Assembly: GCF_003719295.1 (NCBI RefSeq)
Contig: NZ_RFLW01000001.1
Location: forward strand, 930,001-994,000
Direction of reading: 5' to 3'
Source of the DNA: Haliea alexandrii
GTDB lineage: Bacteria; Pseudomonadota; Gammaproteobacteria; Pseudomonadales; Halieaceae
Length of the DNA: 64,000 nt
Positions 33,358-42,675 of the stretch are shown here, one piece after another (the stretch's first letter is position 1; each line of letters starts with the position of its first letter). A program made the position numbers and the translations under genes. The notes under the pieces were generated by a model. It did not search any database, was not told the origin of the DNA, and was given only the letters and a program-made list of their open reading frames with translations.

Positions 33358-34494
33358 ATGAACTCGCTCAGTATTCCCACGCTGTTTCTGGTGATTGGCA
33401 TGGTGTCGGCGATGTGCACGCTGATCACCTTCATGCTGTGGCGCATCAACCGCGATATGGCAGGCGTGTTTCCGTGGTTCCTGGCGGCGCTGGCCAATAC
33501 AGCGGGCTTTTTTGCCGCGTTCCCTCTCGCGGGCCGCGGTGGCGTTGAGCAGTACCTGACCGTGTTCAACAACAGTCTGGCGCTGATAGGTGCCGCGTTG
33601 CTGTTGGAAGGTGCGCTGCAGTTTCGCGGCCATCTGTCTCTCCGTCGTTGGCGTTTTGGCCTGCTACTGATACCCCTGTTCATAGCTGTCGCCTGGGTGT
33701 TTCGCCTGGATCCGGTGGCGCGGCACCTGGCCCATGATGTGCTGTCGGCCCCGCTGATGCTGGCTGTTGCGCTGGTGATGGTGTGGCGCACCCGCGGGCC
33801 TGCGTTTCGTGTCTACGGTCTGGCTGCACTGTTTCCCGCACTCGTGGGGCTGGTGTTGCTATACCGCGGCTGGTGGGCCCTGCGCGTCACCCTTGACCCC
33901 AGCCTGAGCATTGACGCACCGCGGGCCATCGCCTTTCTGGTGGTTATGCTGTGCCTGATGGGGTGGACCTTTGGCATTACGGTCGCCTGCTACTTTCGCG
34001 CCCACCTCAGTACCCTGCAGCTGGCCATTGAGGACGTCCTCACGGGTCTGCCCAATCGCCGCAATATTGATGAAACGCTGCGGCGCACCTTGCGCCGCGC
34101 GAAACGCCATGCCGAACACTTTGCCGTGCTGCTGGTGGACCTCAACGACTTCAAACAGGTCAATGACCGCTTTGGCCACCAGGCCGGCGATGAGCTGCTG
34201 GTGGAAGTCGCGCGTCGTTTGCGCGGCTTCCTGCGTGAGGCCGATTTTGCGGGGCGGCTGGGGGGCGATGAATTTTTCGTGATTGTGCACGGCGTGGGCG
34301 ACGGCGTAAGCGCCCGGCGCGCGCGGGAGCGCCTGCGTGCGGCGCTGGATGGGCCGCTGGAGGTGTGCGGTGAGACCGTGGCTGTGCGTGTGGCGGTCGG
34401 CGTTGCGCTGTGGCCGGCCCAGGGAGAGAGCGCCGATGCCCTGATGCGTGCTGCCGACGCGGATATGTACGTCGACAAAACCGGGCATTCTTGA
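33358..34494 (+). CDS. Membrane diguanylate cyclase (GGDEF)
   Basis: Start at 33358 (GAGGGC upstream); an upstream in-frame ATG is less likely. The 378-residue product has about seven membrane helices in residues 5-210 and a C-terminal GGDEF domain. This begins EDVLTGLPNRRN, has VDLNDFKQVND and intact GGDEF preceded five residues earlier by RxxD (READ), so it should make c-di-GMP and be product-inhibited. The sensor part does not match a family I recognise. Its stop codon lies within the predicted promoter of the acyl-CoA dehydrogenase operon downstream. Confidence 0.9.
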   Translation: MNSLSIPTLFLVIGMVSAMCTLITFMLWRINRDMAGVFPWFLAALANTAGFFAAFPLAGRGGVEQYLTVFNNSLALIGAALLLEGALQFRGHLSLRRWRFGLLLIPLFIAVAWVFRLDPVARHLAHDVLSAPLMLAVALVMVWRTRGPAFRVYGLAALFPALVGLVLLYRGWWALRVTLDPSLSIDAPRAIAFLVVMLCLMGWTFGITVACYFRAHLSTLQLAIEDVLTGLPNRRNIDETLRRTLRRAKRHAEHFAVLLVDLNDFKQVNDRFGHQAGDELLVEVARRLRGFLREADFAGRLGGDEFFVIVHGVGDGVSARRARERLRAALDGPLEVCGETVAVRVAVGVALWPAQGESADALMRAADADMYVDKTGHS

Positions 34495-34519
34495 ACGCTA
34501 GCAAAACATACTGTATGTT
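34491..34519 (+). promoter_or_regulatory. Promoter with palindromic operator for the acyl-CoA operon
   Basis: TTGAAC (34491-34496) and TATGTT (34514-34519) are separated by 17 bases and lie about 70 bases upstream of the first operon gene. The -10 overlaps a perfect 15-base palindrome, AACATAC-T-GTATGTT (34505-34519). A dimeric repressor bound there would block the promoter. The TetR gene at 45262-45906 is the nearest candidate. Inferred, not tested. Confidence 0.5.
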
Positions 34520-34589
34520 CAAACCCGCGGCTGGCGCATTGGTTGCCCCGCTTTCTTGATTGGCTGTACCGACCTGAAGAGGTGCCCTT

Positions 34590-35768
34590 GTGAGCGACCT
34601 GGAACACTTTCGTGCTGATACCCGCGCCTGGCTGGAGGAAAACTGTCCCGCCGCCATGCGTGAACCCGTCCGCGGCTTTGACGACCTGTACATGGGGGGA
34701 CGCAACCCCGAAGTCGACCATCCCGACCAGCAGCTGTGGTGCGAGCGCATGGCCGAGCGCGGCTGGACTGTGCCGCAGTGGCCGCGCGAATACGGTGGCG
34801 GTGGCCTGAACAAGGAAGAGGCGAAAATCCTGCAGCAGGAGATGGCGCGACTGGGTGCGCGTCGGCCATTGGAGAGTTTCGGTATCTCGATGCTCGGTCC
34901 CGCCCTGCTCAAGTTCGGCAGTGAGGCGCAGAAGCAGGAGCACCTGCCGCCGATCTGCCGCGGCGAGATTCGCTGGTGCCAGGGCTACTCCGAGCCCAAT
35001 GCGGGGTCCGACCTGGCCAGCCTGCAAACCCGGGCGGAAGACCGTGGCGACCACTACATCATCAACGGCCAGAAGGTCTGGACATCCTATGCCGACAAGG
35101 CGGACTGGATTTTCTGCCTGGTGCGCACCGACAACAGCGGCAGCAAGCATGAAGGCATCAGCTTCGTGCTGTTCGACATGGCCAGCGAGGGGGTGACGAC
35201 GCGCCCGATCAAGCTGATCAGCGGCTCCTCTCCTTTCTGCGAGACATTTTTCGACAATGTACGCGCCGACAAGCGCAACCTGGTCGGCGAAGAGGGTAAA
35301 GGCTGGGCAATTGCCAAGTACCTCCTCACCCATGAGCGGGAAATGATTTCCGCGTTCGGCGCGGCGCCGTCGAAATCCCTCGGCGCGGTGGCCGTGGAAA
35401 ACCTGGGATCTGACGCCAGCGGGCGCCTGCGCAACGGCATCCTGCGCCACACGATCGCGCAGTACCAGCTGGATGCACTGGCTTTCGGCGCGACCATGAG
35501 CCGCGTGGGAGACGAAGCCAAAGCGGGGCAGGGCCTGGGCGCGGCGTCATCCATCTTCAAATATTACGGCACCGAGCTGAACAAGCGCCGCAATGAGCTG
35601 AACCTGGCGATCGGCGGCGAGCCGGCGCTGGGCTGGGCTGGCGATGTCTACGACGGCGGCGCCACCAGCCGGGATTGGCTGCGCTCCAAGGGCAATTCCA
35701 TCGAGGGCGGCACCTCTGAGGTGCAACTGAATATTATTGCCAAGCGCGTACTGGGCTTGCCGGATTGA
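34590..35768 (+). CDS. Acyl-CoA dehydrogenase, partner subunit A
   Basis: Starts with GTG at 34590, preceded by GAAGAGGTG. The 392-residue protein is an FAD acyl-CoA dehydrogenase with GYSEPNAGSDLAS near 132, HYIINGQKVWTS near 152 and a C-terminal SIEGGTSEVQLNIIAKRVLG segment. Where single-subunit enzymes such as MCAD have YEGT with the catalytic Glu, this one has EGGT, as in the heteromeric FadE/ChsE type used for sterol and bile-acid side chains. The second dehydrogenase follows 18 bases downstream, which is the usual arrangement of the two subunits. It would dehydrogenate a bulky acyl-CoA. It is the first gene of the ten-gene run. Confidence 0.9.
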   Translation: MSDLEHFRADTRAWLEENCPAAMREPVRGFDDLYMGGRNPEVDHPDQQLWCERMAERGWTVPQWPREYGGGGLNKEEAKILQQEMARLGARRPLESFGISMLGPALLKFGSEAQKQEHLPPICRGEIRWCQGYSEPNAGSDLASLQTRAEDRGDHYIINGQKVWTSYADKADWIFCLVRTDNSGSKHEGISFVLFDMASEGVTTRPIKLISGSSPFCETFFDNVRADKRNLVGEEGKGWAIAKYLLTHEREMISAFGAAPSKSLGAVAVENLGSDASGRLRNGILRHTIAQYQLDALAFGATMSRVGDEAKAGQGLGAASSIFKYYGTELNKRRNELNLAIGGEPALGWAGDVYDGGATSRDWLRSKGNSIEGGTSEVQLNIIAKRVLGLPD

Positions 35769-35786
35769 ACGCGAGAGGACATTGAC

Positions 35787-36926
35787 ATGGCACTGGTACT
35801 GACAGAAGAACAGATGATGCTCAAGGAGTCCGCCGCGGGACTGCTGGCACAGAAAGCCGGCCTGGCGCAGCTGCGGGCGCTGCGCGATGCGGGGGATACG
35901 CAGGGATTTGCGCCCGAGGTCTGGCAGGATATCGCCACCATGGGTTGGCCCGGTATTGCCATTCCTGAAGCCTATGGCGGCCTTGGCTACGGTTACACCG
36001 GGCTCGGGCTGGTGCTGGAGCAGGTGGGCCGCCACCTGAGCCCGGTGCCCTTGCAGTCGACGGTGCTGCTGGGAGCCACCCTGATCAACGAGCTCGGCAG
36101 CGAAGCGCAGAAGCAGTCGCTGTTGCCTGCCGTGGCGGCGGGCGAGCTGCATGTCAGCCTGGCGTTGCAGGAAGGGCCGCAGCATGCCCCCGAAGACACG
36201 GCGCTGAAGGCCGAGAGTGCCGGTGCAGGATACCGCCTGCAGGGCGGCAAGTGTCTGGTGCTTGATGCGCTCGCGGCACAGCAGTTCGTGGTGATTGCAC
36301 GAACTGCTGGCGTGCCGGGTGACAGTGCGGGCCTGACGGCGTTTCTGGTGGCGGCAGATGCGGCGGGCCTGACGGTGGAGCAGCGCAGCCTGGTGGATGC
36401 GCGCGGCGTTGGCGCTTTGCAGCTGGACGGGGTAGAGGTTGATGCCAGCGCAGTGCTCGGCGAGGTCGACGCCGCCTGGAACGGACTCAGCCGCAGTCTT
36501 GATATTGCCAATATTGGGCTCGCCGCCGAACTGCTGGGGGTGGCCACGGAAGCGTTCGAACGCACGGTGGAGTACCTCAAGGAGCGCAAGCAGTTTGGCA
36601 AGGTCATCGGTAGTTTCCAGGGCTTGCAGCACCGGGCCGCGGAGCTCTTCGCGGAGCTGGAGCTGGCGCGCTCCATCGTGTTGAAAGCCTTGCAGGCGGT
36701 TGATGCAGAGGATCCGCAATTGCCGCTGCTGGCGAGCGCGGCGAAGGCCAAACTCTGCGAGGTGGCGCAACGGGCCACCAATGAAGGTATCCAGATGCAC
36801 GGCGGTATCGGCATGACCGACGAGTACGACATCGGCTTCTTTATCAAGCGTGCGCGTGTCGCACAACACACCTTCGGCGACTATAACTATCACCTAGACC
36901 GCTTTGCCCAGCTCAGTGGATTCTGA
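35787..36926 (+). CDS. Acyl-CoA dehydrogenase, partner subunit B
   Basis: A 379-residue acyl-CoA dehydrogenase-like protein. It keeps the fold markers (GWPGIAIPEAYGGLGYGYTGLGLVLEQVG, RKQFGKVIGSFQGLQHR, QMHGGIGMTDEYDIGFF), but its C-terminus ends QHTFGDYNYHLDRFAQL with no EGT/GGT motif. The TEP flavin motif is also replaced (LALQEGPQH). This fits the second, degenerate subunit of an alpha2-beta2 acyl-CoA dehydrogenase. It lies 18 bases after subunit A. Which subunit holds the catalytic base cannot be settled here. Confidence 0.88.
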   Translation: MALVLTEEQMMLKESAAGLLAQKAGLAQLRALRDAGDTQGFAPEVWQDIATMGWPGIAIPEAYGGLGYGYTGLGLVLEQVGRHLSPVPLQSTVLLGATLINELGSEAQKQSLLPAVAAGELHVSLALQEGPQHAPEDTALKAESAGAGYRLQGGKCLVLDALAAQQFVVIARTAGVPGDSAGLTAFLVAADAAGLTVEQRSLVDARGVGALQLDGVEVDASAVLGEVDAAWNGLSRSLDIANIGLAAELLGVATEAFERTVEYLKERKQFGKVIGSFQGLQHRAAELFAELELARSIVLKALQAVDAEDPQLPLLASAAKAKLCEVAQRATNEGIQMHGGIGMTDEYDIGFFIKRARVAQHTFGDYNYHLDRFAQLSGF

Positions 36927-36958
36927 AGCGCCCTTCGGCCACCTGGAAGGTAAGTGAT

Positions 36959-38668
36959 ATGCAAGCATCCGCGGATCCATTCGCTGACTGTGTGGCCGCG
37001 CTGACCGCCGACGGGCAACCCTTCGCGCTGGAGACCGTGACGCTGGCCGGCGTGGATTTTCGCTCTTACAGCGGCATGCCTGCCAACCTGGGCCAATACT
37101 GCGCGTTGATGCGTCAGCACGGCGATCGCTGTTTCGCCGTGTACCGCGAGCAGCGCTATTCCTTTGCCGAAGCCTGGGCGCGCAGCGCGGCATTGGCCGC
37201 TGCGTTGCAGCAGCGTTTTGATGTGGCACCGGGGGACCGGGTGGCCATTGCCAGCCGCAACAACCCGGAATGGATGATGGCCTTCATCGCCATTGTCTCG
37301 ATTGGCGCGGTGGCGGTGCCGATGAATGCCTGGTGGACAACCGAGGAGCTGGATTACGGGTTAGCAGACAGTGGCAGCCGCGTGGTGATCGCCGACCCTG
37401 AGCGCGTCAGCCGCCTGGCACCTATTGCAACGCGCCACGCGCTGGCGGTGATTGCGGTGGGGGACTGCAGCGATACGGCACTGGAGACGGTGGGTTTCGA
37501 CGACCTGCAGCGGGACTTTGCGGGTAGTGATATGCCCGACGTGGCGGTGGCGCCCGACGACGATGCCACTATCATGTATACCTCCGGGTCGACCGGGCAC
37601 CCCAAGGGTGCGGTGTCCACGCACCGTGCGGTCTTGGCCGCGCTGTGGAGCTGGCTCCTCCAGGGCACGGTGAACAAACAGCTGTCGGGCGAGACGGCGA
37701 AGCCGGCCCACGGCCCCGCCGGCCTGCTGACGATCCCCCTGTTTCACTGCACAGCCAGCCACTCGGCGTTCCTGCTTTCGCTGCTGATTGGGCGCAAGCT
37801 GGTCATCATGCACAAATGGGATGTGCAGGAGGCCCTGCGGCTGATTGAGGCTGAACGCATCACCTGGTTCAACGGTGTGCCGACCATGTCGTCTGAATTG
37901 CAGGCAGCGGCCTTGACGAGCTCCCGCGATGTGTCATCACTGGTCGAGATCTTTTCTGGCGGCGCGGCGCGGCCACCCGACCAGGTGGGCAAGATCGCCG
38001 GTACCTTTCAGCGCTCGGCGCCGGGTATCGGCTACGGTCTCACTGAGACCAACGCCCTGGGTGCGGTGAATGCCGGTGCGGCCTATGTGGCGCGGCCCGA
38101 GAGCACCGGCCGGGTGGTACCTGCGGTGACCGAATTCAAGATTATCGATAGTGCGGGGCACGCCCTGCCCGCCGGCGAGCGTGGCGAGCTGTGTATCAAG
38201 TCCACTGCCAACGCGCGTGGCTACTGGAACAAGCCGGAAGCTACACAGGAAGCGTTTATCGACGGCTGGTTCCACACGGGCGATGTCGCGCGTCTGGACG
38301 CCGAGGGGTTTCTCTACATCGTTGATCGCATCAAGGACATCATTATCCGCGGTGGTGAAAACATCAGTTGTATCGAGGTGGAAGCGGCCATTCACCGCCA
38401 TTCCGCCGTGCGCGAAGCAGCCGTGTTCGGCCTGCCGGACGAGCGTCTCGGCGAGAGCGTAGCCGCGGTGGTGGTACTGCGTGAAGGCGAGGCGCTTGGC
38501 GTGGAAGCGTTGCAGCGTTTCCTGGGTGAACATCTGGCGGCGTTCAAGGTGCCGCTGCGGGTGTGGCTGCAGACCGAGGCACTGCCGCGCATTGCCTCCG
38601 GCAAGATTTTCAAGCGTCAGCTCAAGGCCCACTACAGTGCTGAACTGACACAGGCGGCCCGCCAGTAA
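36959..38668 (+). CDS. Acyl-CoA synthetase (class I AMP-forming ligase)
   Basis: A 569-residue adenylate-forming enzyme that activates a carboxylic acid with ATP and CoA. The P-loop-like IMYTSGSTGHPKGA lies at residues 205-218; GYGLTETN is near 358, GDVARLDAEGFLYIVDR near 440, and the C-terminal domain holds GGENISCIEVE and the SGKIFKRQLK lysine. The length fits a FadD-like or steroid-CoA ligase. It lies third in the operon. This is the entry step for whatever acid the operon handles. Confidence 0.93.
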   Translation: MQASADPFADCVAALTADGQPFALETVTLAGVDFRSYSGMPANLGQYCALMRQHGDRCFAVYREQRYSFAEAWARSAALAAALQQRFDVAPGDRVAIASRNNPEWMMAFIAIVSIGAVAVPMNAWWTTEELDYGLADSGSRVVIADPERVSRLAPIATRHALAVIAVGDCSDTALETVGFDDLQRDFAGSDMPDVAVAPDDDATIMYTSGSTGHPKGAVSTHRAVLAALWSWLLQGTVNKQLSGETAKPAHGPAGLLTIPLFHCTASHSAFLLSLLIGRKLVIMHKWDVQEALRLIEAERITWFNGVPTMSSELQAAALTSSRDVSSLVEIFSGGAARPPDQVGKIAGTFQRSAPGIGYGLTETNALGAVNAGAAYVARPESTGRVVPAVTEFKIIDSAGHALPAGERGELCIKSTANARGYWNKPEATQEAFIDGWFHTGDVARLDAEGFLYIVDRIKDIIIRGGENISCIEVEAAIHRHSAVREAAVFGLPDERLGESVAAVVVLREGEALGVEALQRFLGEHLAAFKVPLRVWLQTEALPRIASGKIFKRQLKAHYSAELTQAARQ

Positions 38669-38710
38669 GGGCGGGCTATTATTCATCACACGGCAAAAAG
38701 CGAGTACACC

Positions 38711-39961
38711 ATGGATCTTGGAGTCAGTGACAAACTTAAGCCCCTGTTGGCGCAGGTCAGGGCCTTTGTAGCAGAAGAAATAGCGCCGCTGGAAGAGGAG
38801 TACATTGCGGAGATCGGCGTCGGCGACCGCTGGCAGTTCACTCCGCGCCAAACCGAGATCATGGAAGCGCTGAAAGGCAAGGCAAAGGCTGCCGGGTTGT
38901 GGAATTTCTTCCTGACCGACGGCGAGCATGGTTCCGGCCTCACCACGGTAGAGTACGCCTACCTGGCGGAGGAAATGGGCAAATCGCATATCGCTGCCGA
39001 GGTATTCAACTGCGCTGCACCCGATACCGGCAACATGGAGGTGCTGCACAAATACGGCAGCGAAGACCAGAAACGCGAGTGGCTGGAACCGTTGTTGAAC
39101 GGGGAGATCCGCTCGGCTTACGCCATGACGGAGCCCGGCGTGGCCTCATCGGACGCGACCAATATCTGCACGTCGGCCGTGCTGGAGGGCGATGAGTGGG
39201 TGATCAATGGCGAGAAGCACTATATCTCCGGTGCTGGCGACCCGCGTTGCAAGATCATGATCGTCATGGTCAAGACGGATCCCGATGCCCCCAAGCACCT
39301 GCAGCAATCGCAGATACTGGTGCCCATGAACACGCCCGGCGTGGAAAACCTGCGCGCCATGAACGTGTTTTCCATGGACGATGCCCCGCATGGCCACATG
39401 CACCAGCGCTACACCAATGTGCGCGTGCCGAAGGAGAACATGATTCTGGGCCCCGGCCGCGGCTTCGAGATCTCCCAGGGCCGGCTGGGCCCGGGCCGCA
39501 TCCACCACTGCATGCGCGCCATCGGTGCGGCGGAAAAAGCACTCAAGCTGCTGTGTGAACGCGCGGTGTCCCGCACTGCCTTCGGCAAGCCGCTGGCGCG
39601 TCTCGGCGGCAATGTGGACATCATCGCCAATGCACGCATGGATATTGAAATGGCGCGTCTGCTGACGCTGAAAACGGCCTGGATGATGGACAACGTGCAC
39701 CCGAAGGAAGCCCGCGTATGGATTTCCATGATCAAGACCGCGGTGCCCAACATTTCCATCCGCATTGTCGATCAGGCCATCCAGATGTACGGTGCGCTGG
39801 GTGTTTCGCAGGACACGCCGCTGGCGGCCATGTACATGGGCCAGCGCACCCTGCGCCTGGCTGATGGCCCGGACGAGGTTCACCGCATGGTGGTGGGCCG
39901 CAATGAGCTGAAAGGCTATATGCAACAGCAGGAGGTCAATGCGACCTTCCGCGACGGTTGA
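38711..39961 (+). CDS. Acyl-CoA dehydrogenase family protein
   Basis: A 416-residue ACAD10/11-like dehydrogenase, paralogous to the one at 2288-3589: both have [36 protein letters not shown]-type, [21 protein letters not shown] and [11 protein letters not shown] phrases. It acts as an independent homomeric enzyme, unlike the A/B pair upstream. It may serve a later, shorter or differently branched acyl-CoA. The gap to the ligase is 42 bases. Confidence 0.92.
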   Translation: MDLGVSDKLKPLLAQVRAFVAEEIAPLEEEYIAEIGVGDRWQFTPRQTEIMEALKGKAKAAGLWNFFLTDGEHGSGLTTVEYAYLAEEMGKSHIAAEVFNCAAPDTGNMEVLHKYGSEDQKREWLEPLLNGEIRSAYAMTEPGVASSDATNICTSAVLEGDEWVINGEKHYISGAGDPRCKIMIVMVKTDPDAPKHLQQSQILVPMNTPGVENLRAMNVFSMDDAPHGHMHQRYTNVRVPKENMILGPGRGFEISQGRLGPGRIHHCMRAIGAAEKALKLLCERAVSRTAFGKPLARLGGNVDIIANARMDIEMARLLTLKTAWMMDNVHPKEARVWISMIKTAVPNISIRIVDQAIQMYGALGVSQDTPLAAMYMGQRTLRLADGPDEVHRMVVGRNELKGYMQQQEVNATFRDG

Positions 39962-40015
39962 GAGTCATCCCCGGCCGCTCACACAATTCGTACCCGTAAA
40001 CTCAAGGACACACGC

Positions 40016-40480
40016 ATGACCATGAAAGTCGTTCCCAATAGCGAAATGGTGAACCAGAAAGGCCTGAAGCTGGAACCGGGCCCCTGGATAACTCTGGATC
40101 AGGATCGTATCAACGCCTTTGCGGATGTTACGGAGGATCACCAGTTCATTCACATTGATGAGGAAAAGGCCGCACAAACCCCCTTCGGTGGCACCATCGC
40201 CCACGGCTTCCTCACGCTCTCCATGCTGGTGAAGATGTGTGAGGGTGTGGGCATCATGCCGGAGAAGGTGGTGATGGGAATCAACTACGGCTTCGACAAG
40301 GTGCGTTTCCTGACGCCGGTGCGCGCCGGCAAGCGTGTGCGCGCGCACGTCGAGATCGTGGATGTGCAGCCCAAGGAGGGCAACCGCTTCCTCATCAAGC
40401 AGGCCATTACGGTCGAGATTGAGGGTGAAGACAACCCCGCTCTGGTAGCCGAATGGCTTTCCATGGTGGTAGCAGGCTGA
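40016..40480 (+). CDS. MaoC-family (R)-enoyl-CoA hydratase
   Basis: A 154-residue single-hotdog hydratase. The catalytic pair is visible in TEDHQFIHID (Asp41, His46) with GGTIAHGFLTLSM following (about 58-70), the R-hydratase signature. It would add water to a 2-enoyl-CoA giving the (3R)-hydroxyacyl-CoA, which fits the MFE-2-like SDR encoded next. The gap to the SDR is 52 bases. Confidence 0.92.
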   Translation: MTMKVVPNSEMVNQKGLKLEPGPWITLDQDRINAFADVTEDHQFIHIDEEKAAQTPFGGTIAHGFLTLSMLVKMCEGVGIMPEKVVMGINYGFDKVRFLTPVRAGKRVRAHVEIVDVQPKEGNRFLIKQAITVEIEGEDNPALVAEWLSMVVAG

Positions 40481-40532
40481 TCTGGCGCGCCCGCTCAGCG
40501 GGTGCACAACATCGAATCAAGGGAGAACAGGC

Positions 40533-41453
40533 ATGAGTATTCGTTATGACGGCAAGGTCGCCATTGTCACCGGCGCGGGGCAGGGGTTGGGACGTTGTCA
40601 CGCCATAGAGCTGGCAGCCCGTGGCGCAAAAGTGGTGGTTAATGACCTGGGCGGCGCGAAGGACGGCACTGGCGCCTCCAGTGATGCGGCGCGTGCCGTA
40701 GTGGCTGAGATCGAAGCGGCTGGCGGTGAGGCTATTGCCAATGGTGCCAACGTGTCGCATTACGCCGAAGTGGAAGGCATGGTGCAGCAGACCATGGAAA
40801 AATGGGGCCGTGTAGACATTCTGGTCAACAACGCCGGCATTCTGCGCGACAAGAGTTTCACCAAGGGTGGCCTGGACGACTTCCAGCTGGTGCTGGACGT
40901 GCACCTGATGGGCACCGTCAACTGCACCAAGGCGGTATGGGACATCATGCGCGACCAGTCCTACGGGCGCATTGTCGTCACCACGTCGTCCAGCGGCCTC
41001 TATGGCAACTTCGGCCAGAGCAACTATGGCGCAGCGAAAATGGGTGTGGTCGGGCTCATGAATACGTTGGTGCAGGAAGGCGCCAAGTACAACATTCGCG
41101 TCAACGCGCTGTCGCCCACAGCGGGCACCCGCATGACGGAAGGGTTGCTGCCTGAGCAGGCCTTCGAGCTGCTCACGCCTGAGACTGTCACCCCTGCCGT
41201 GCTTTATCTGGTGAGCGAAGACTCGCCTAACCGCACCATTCTGGCCGCGGGCGCCGGCGGTTTTGCCGTGGCCCGCATTGTGGAGACAGAGGGTGCCTGG
41301 CTGCCGGTCGACGAGCAGACGCCGGAAGGCATTGCGGCACACTGGGAGCAGATCAGCAGCCGCGAGGGTGAGCGTGAGTTGACCGCAGGCTTTGAGCAGA
41401 GCGTCAAGATGGTGGGCAAGGCTGCAGAAGGCCTCGGTATCAAAATCGATTGA
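40533..41453 (+). CDS. (3R)-hydroxyacyl-CoA dehydrogenase-like SDR
   Basis: A 306-residue SDR resembling the dehydrogenase domain of 17-beta-HSD4/MFE-2. Motifs: TGAGQGLGR near 14, NDLGGAKDG near 37 (typical of this branch, NAD-binding), NNAGILRDKSF near 98, the catalytic SSGLYGNFGQSNYGAAKMG (Ser about 150, Tyr-Lys about 163-167). It should oxidise the (3R)-hydroxyacyl-CoA made by the MaoC hydratase. The C-terminal 60 residues extend beyond the core SDR, as in MFE-2-like proteins. Gene order hydratase, dehydrogenase, thiolase supports this role. Confidence 0.9.
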   Translation: MSIRYDGKVAIVTGAGQGLGRCHAIELAARGAKVVVNDLGGAKDGTGASSDAARAVVAEIEAAGGEAIANGANVSHYAEVEGMVQQTMEKWGRVDILVNNAGILRDKSFTKGGLDDFQLVLDVHLMGTVNCTKAVWDIMRDQSYGRIVVTTSSSGLYGNFGQSNYGAAKMGVVGLMNTLVQEGAKYNIRVNALSPTAGTRMTEGLLPEQAFELLTPETVTPAVLYLVSEDSPNRTILAAGAGGFAVARIVETEGAWLPVDEQTPEGIAAHWEQISSREGERELTAGFEQSVKMVGKAAEGLGIKID

Positions 41454-41495
41454 TTCAACAGGCGTGCGCGAGCTCGCGCGCCGGGAGAGACAGAC

Positions 41496-42674
41496 ATGAA
41501 AGAAGCAGTGATTGTAGCCACCGCGCGCACGCCGATAGCGAAAGCCTATCGCGGCGGGTTCAATAATCTCGGTGGTGCGAGCCTCGGGGCCGCCTCCGTG
41601 GCCGAAGCCGTGCGCCGGGCGGGTATCGACCCGGCCCGGGTGGATGACGTTATCATGGGCAGCGCCCTGCAGCAGGGCGCTACCGGCTCCAACGTGGCGC
41701 GGCAGATTGCCCTGCGTGCCGGTCTGCCGGTGACGGTGTCCGGCATGACACTTGACCGCCAGTGCTCCTCGGGCCTCATGGCGGTTGCCACCGCGGCGAA
41801 ACAGATCATGTACGACGGCATGACCTGCGTTGTGGGTGGCGGGCTCGAGTCCATCTCGCTGGTGCAGAATGAGCACATGAACCTGCACCGCATGGTGGAT
41901 GAAGAGCTGATGGCCATGCACCCCAATATCCACATGCCCATGCTGCAAACGGCAGAGGTGGTGGCCAAGCGCTACGGTATATCGCGCGAGGCCATGGATG
42001 AGTACGGCCTGCAATCGCAGCAGCGCACGGCTGAGGCGTATGAAGCCGGGCGCTATGCGGATGAGCTGGTGCCGGTCACCTGCAAACGCATCGTGTGGAA
42101 CAAGGAAACCGGCGAGCAGTCCGAGGCGGAGGCCACGGTCAGCGCCGATGAAGGCCTGCGTGCCACAACCGCCGAGGGCCTTGCCGGCCTGAAAACGGTG
42201 ATTGAAGGCGGCACCATCACAGCGGGCAACGCCTCCCAGCTTTCCGACGGCTCCTCCGCGCAGCTGTTGATGGATGCCAGGGTGGCAGAGCAGGAAGGCC
42301 TGCAGCCGCTGGGTTTGTATCGCGGTATTGCGGTGGCGGGCTGCGAGCCAGACGAAATGGGTATTGGCCCGGTGTTTGCCGTGCCGAAACTGCTCAAGCA
42401 GCACGGCCTGTCTGTCGATGACATCGGCCTGTGGGAGCTCAACGAGGCCTTTGCCGTGCAGGTGTTGTACTGCCGCGACCGGCTCGGTATCGACAACGAC
42501 AAGCTGAATGTCAGCGGCGGGGCGATTTCCATTGGCCACCCCTACGGCATGAGTGGCTCGCGCATGATTGGCCACGCCCTGCTGGAAGGCAAGCGGCGCG
42601 GTGTGAAATACGTTGTCATTACCATGTGCGTAGGCGGTGGCATGGGTGCCGCCGGCCTGTTCGAGGTATTGTGA
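41496..42674 (+). CDS. Thiolase (acetyl-CoA acyltransferase)
   Basis: A 392-residue thiolase. The nucleophile is Cys90 (LDRQCSSG); the C-terminal pair is His348 (SIGHPYG) and Cys378 ([10 protein letters not shown]). It has the length of FadA/AtoB enzymes and ends the beta-oxidation cycle by cleaving a 3-ketoacyl-CoA with CoA. Its stop is one base from the start of the next gene. Confidence 0.94.
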   Translation: MKEAVIVATARTPIAKAYRGGFNNLGGASLGAASVAEAVRRAGIDPARVDDVIMGSALQQGATGSNVARQIALRAGLPVTVSGMTLDRQCSSGLMAVATAAKQIMYDGMTCVVGGGLESISLVQNEHMNLHRMVDEELMAMHPNIHMPMLQTAEVVAKRYGISREAMDEYGLQSQQRTAEAYEAGRYADELVPVTCKRIVWNKETGEQSEAEATVSADEGLRATTAEGLAGLKTVIEGGTITAGNASQLSDGSSAQLLMDARVAEQEGLQPLGLYRGIAVAGCEPDEMGIGPVFAVPKLLKQHGLSVDDIGLWELNEAFAVQVLYCRDRLGIDNDKLNVSGGAISIGHPYGMSGSRMIGHALLEGKRRGVKYVVITMCVGGGMGAAGLFEVL

Positions 42675-42675
42675 T

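Noticed and set aside
35547-36893. 448-codon minus-strand frame
   Set aside because: Antisense shadow of acyl-CoA dehydrogenase subunit B; rich in His, Gln and Arg with no domain.
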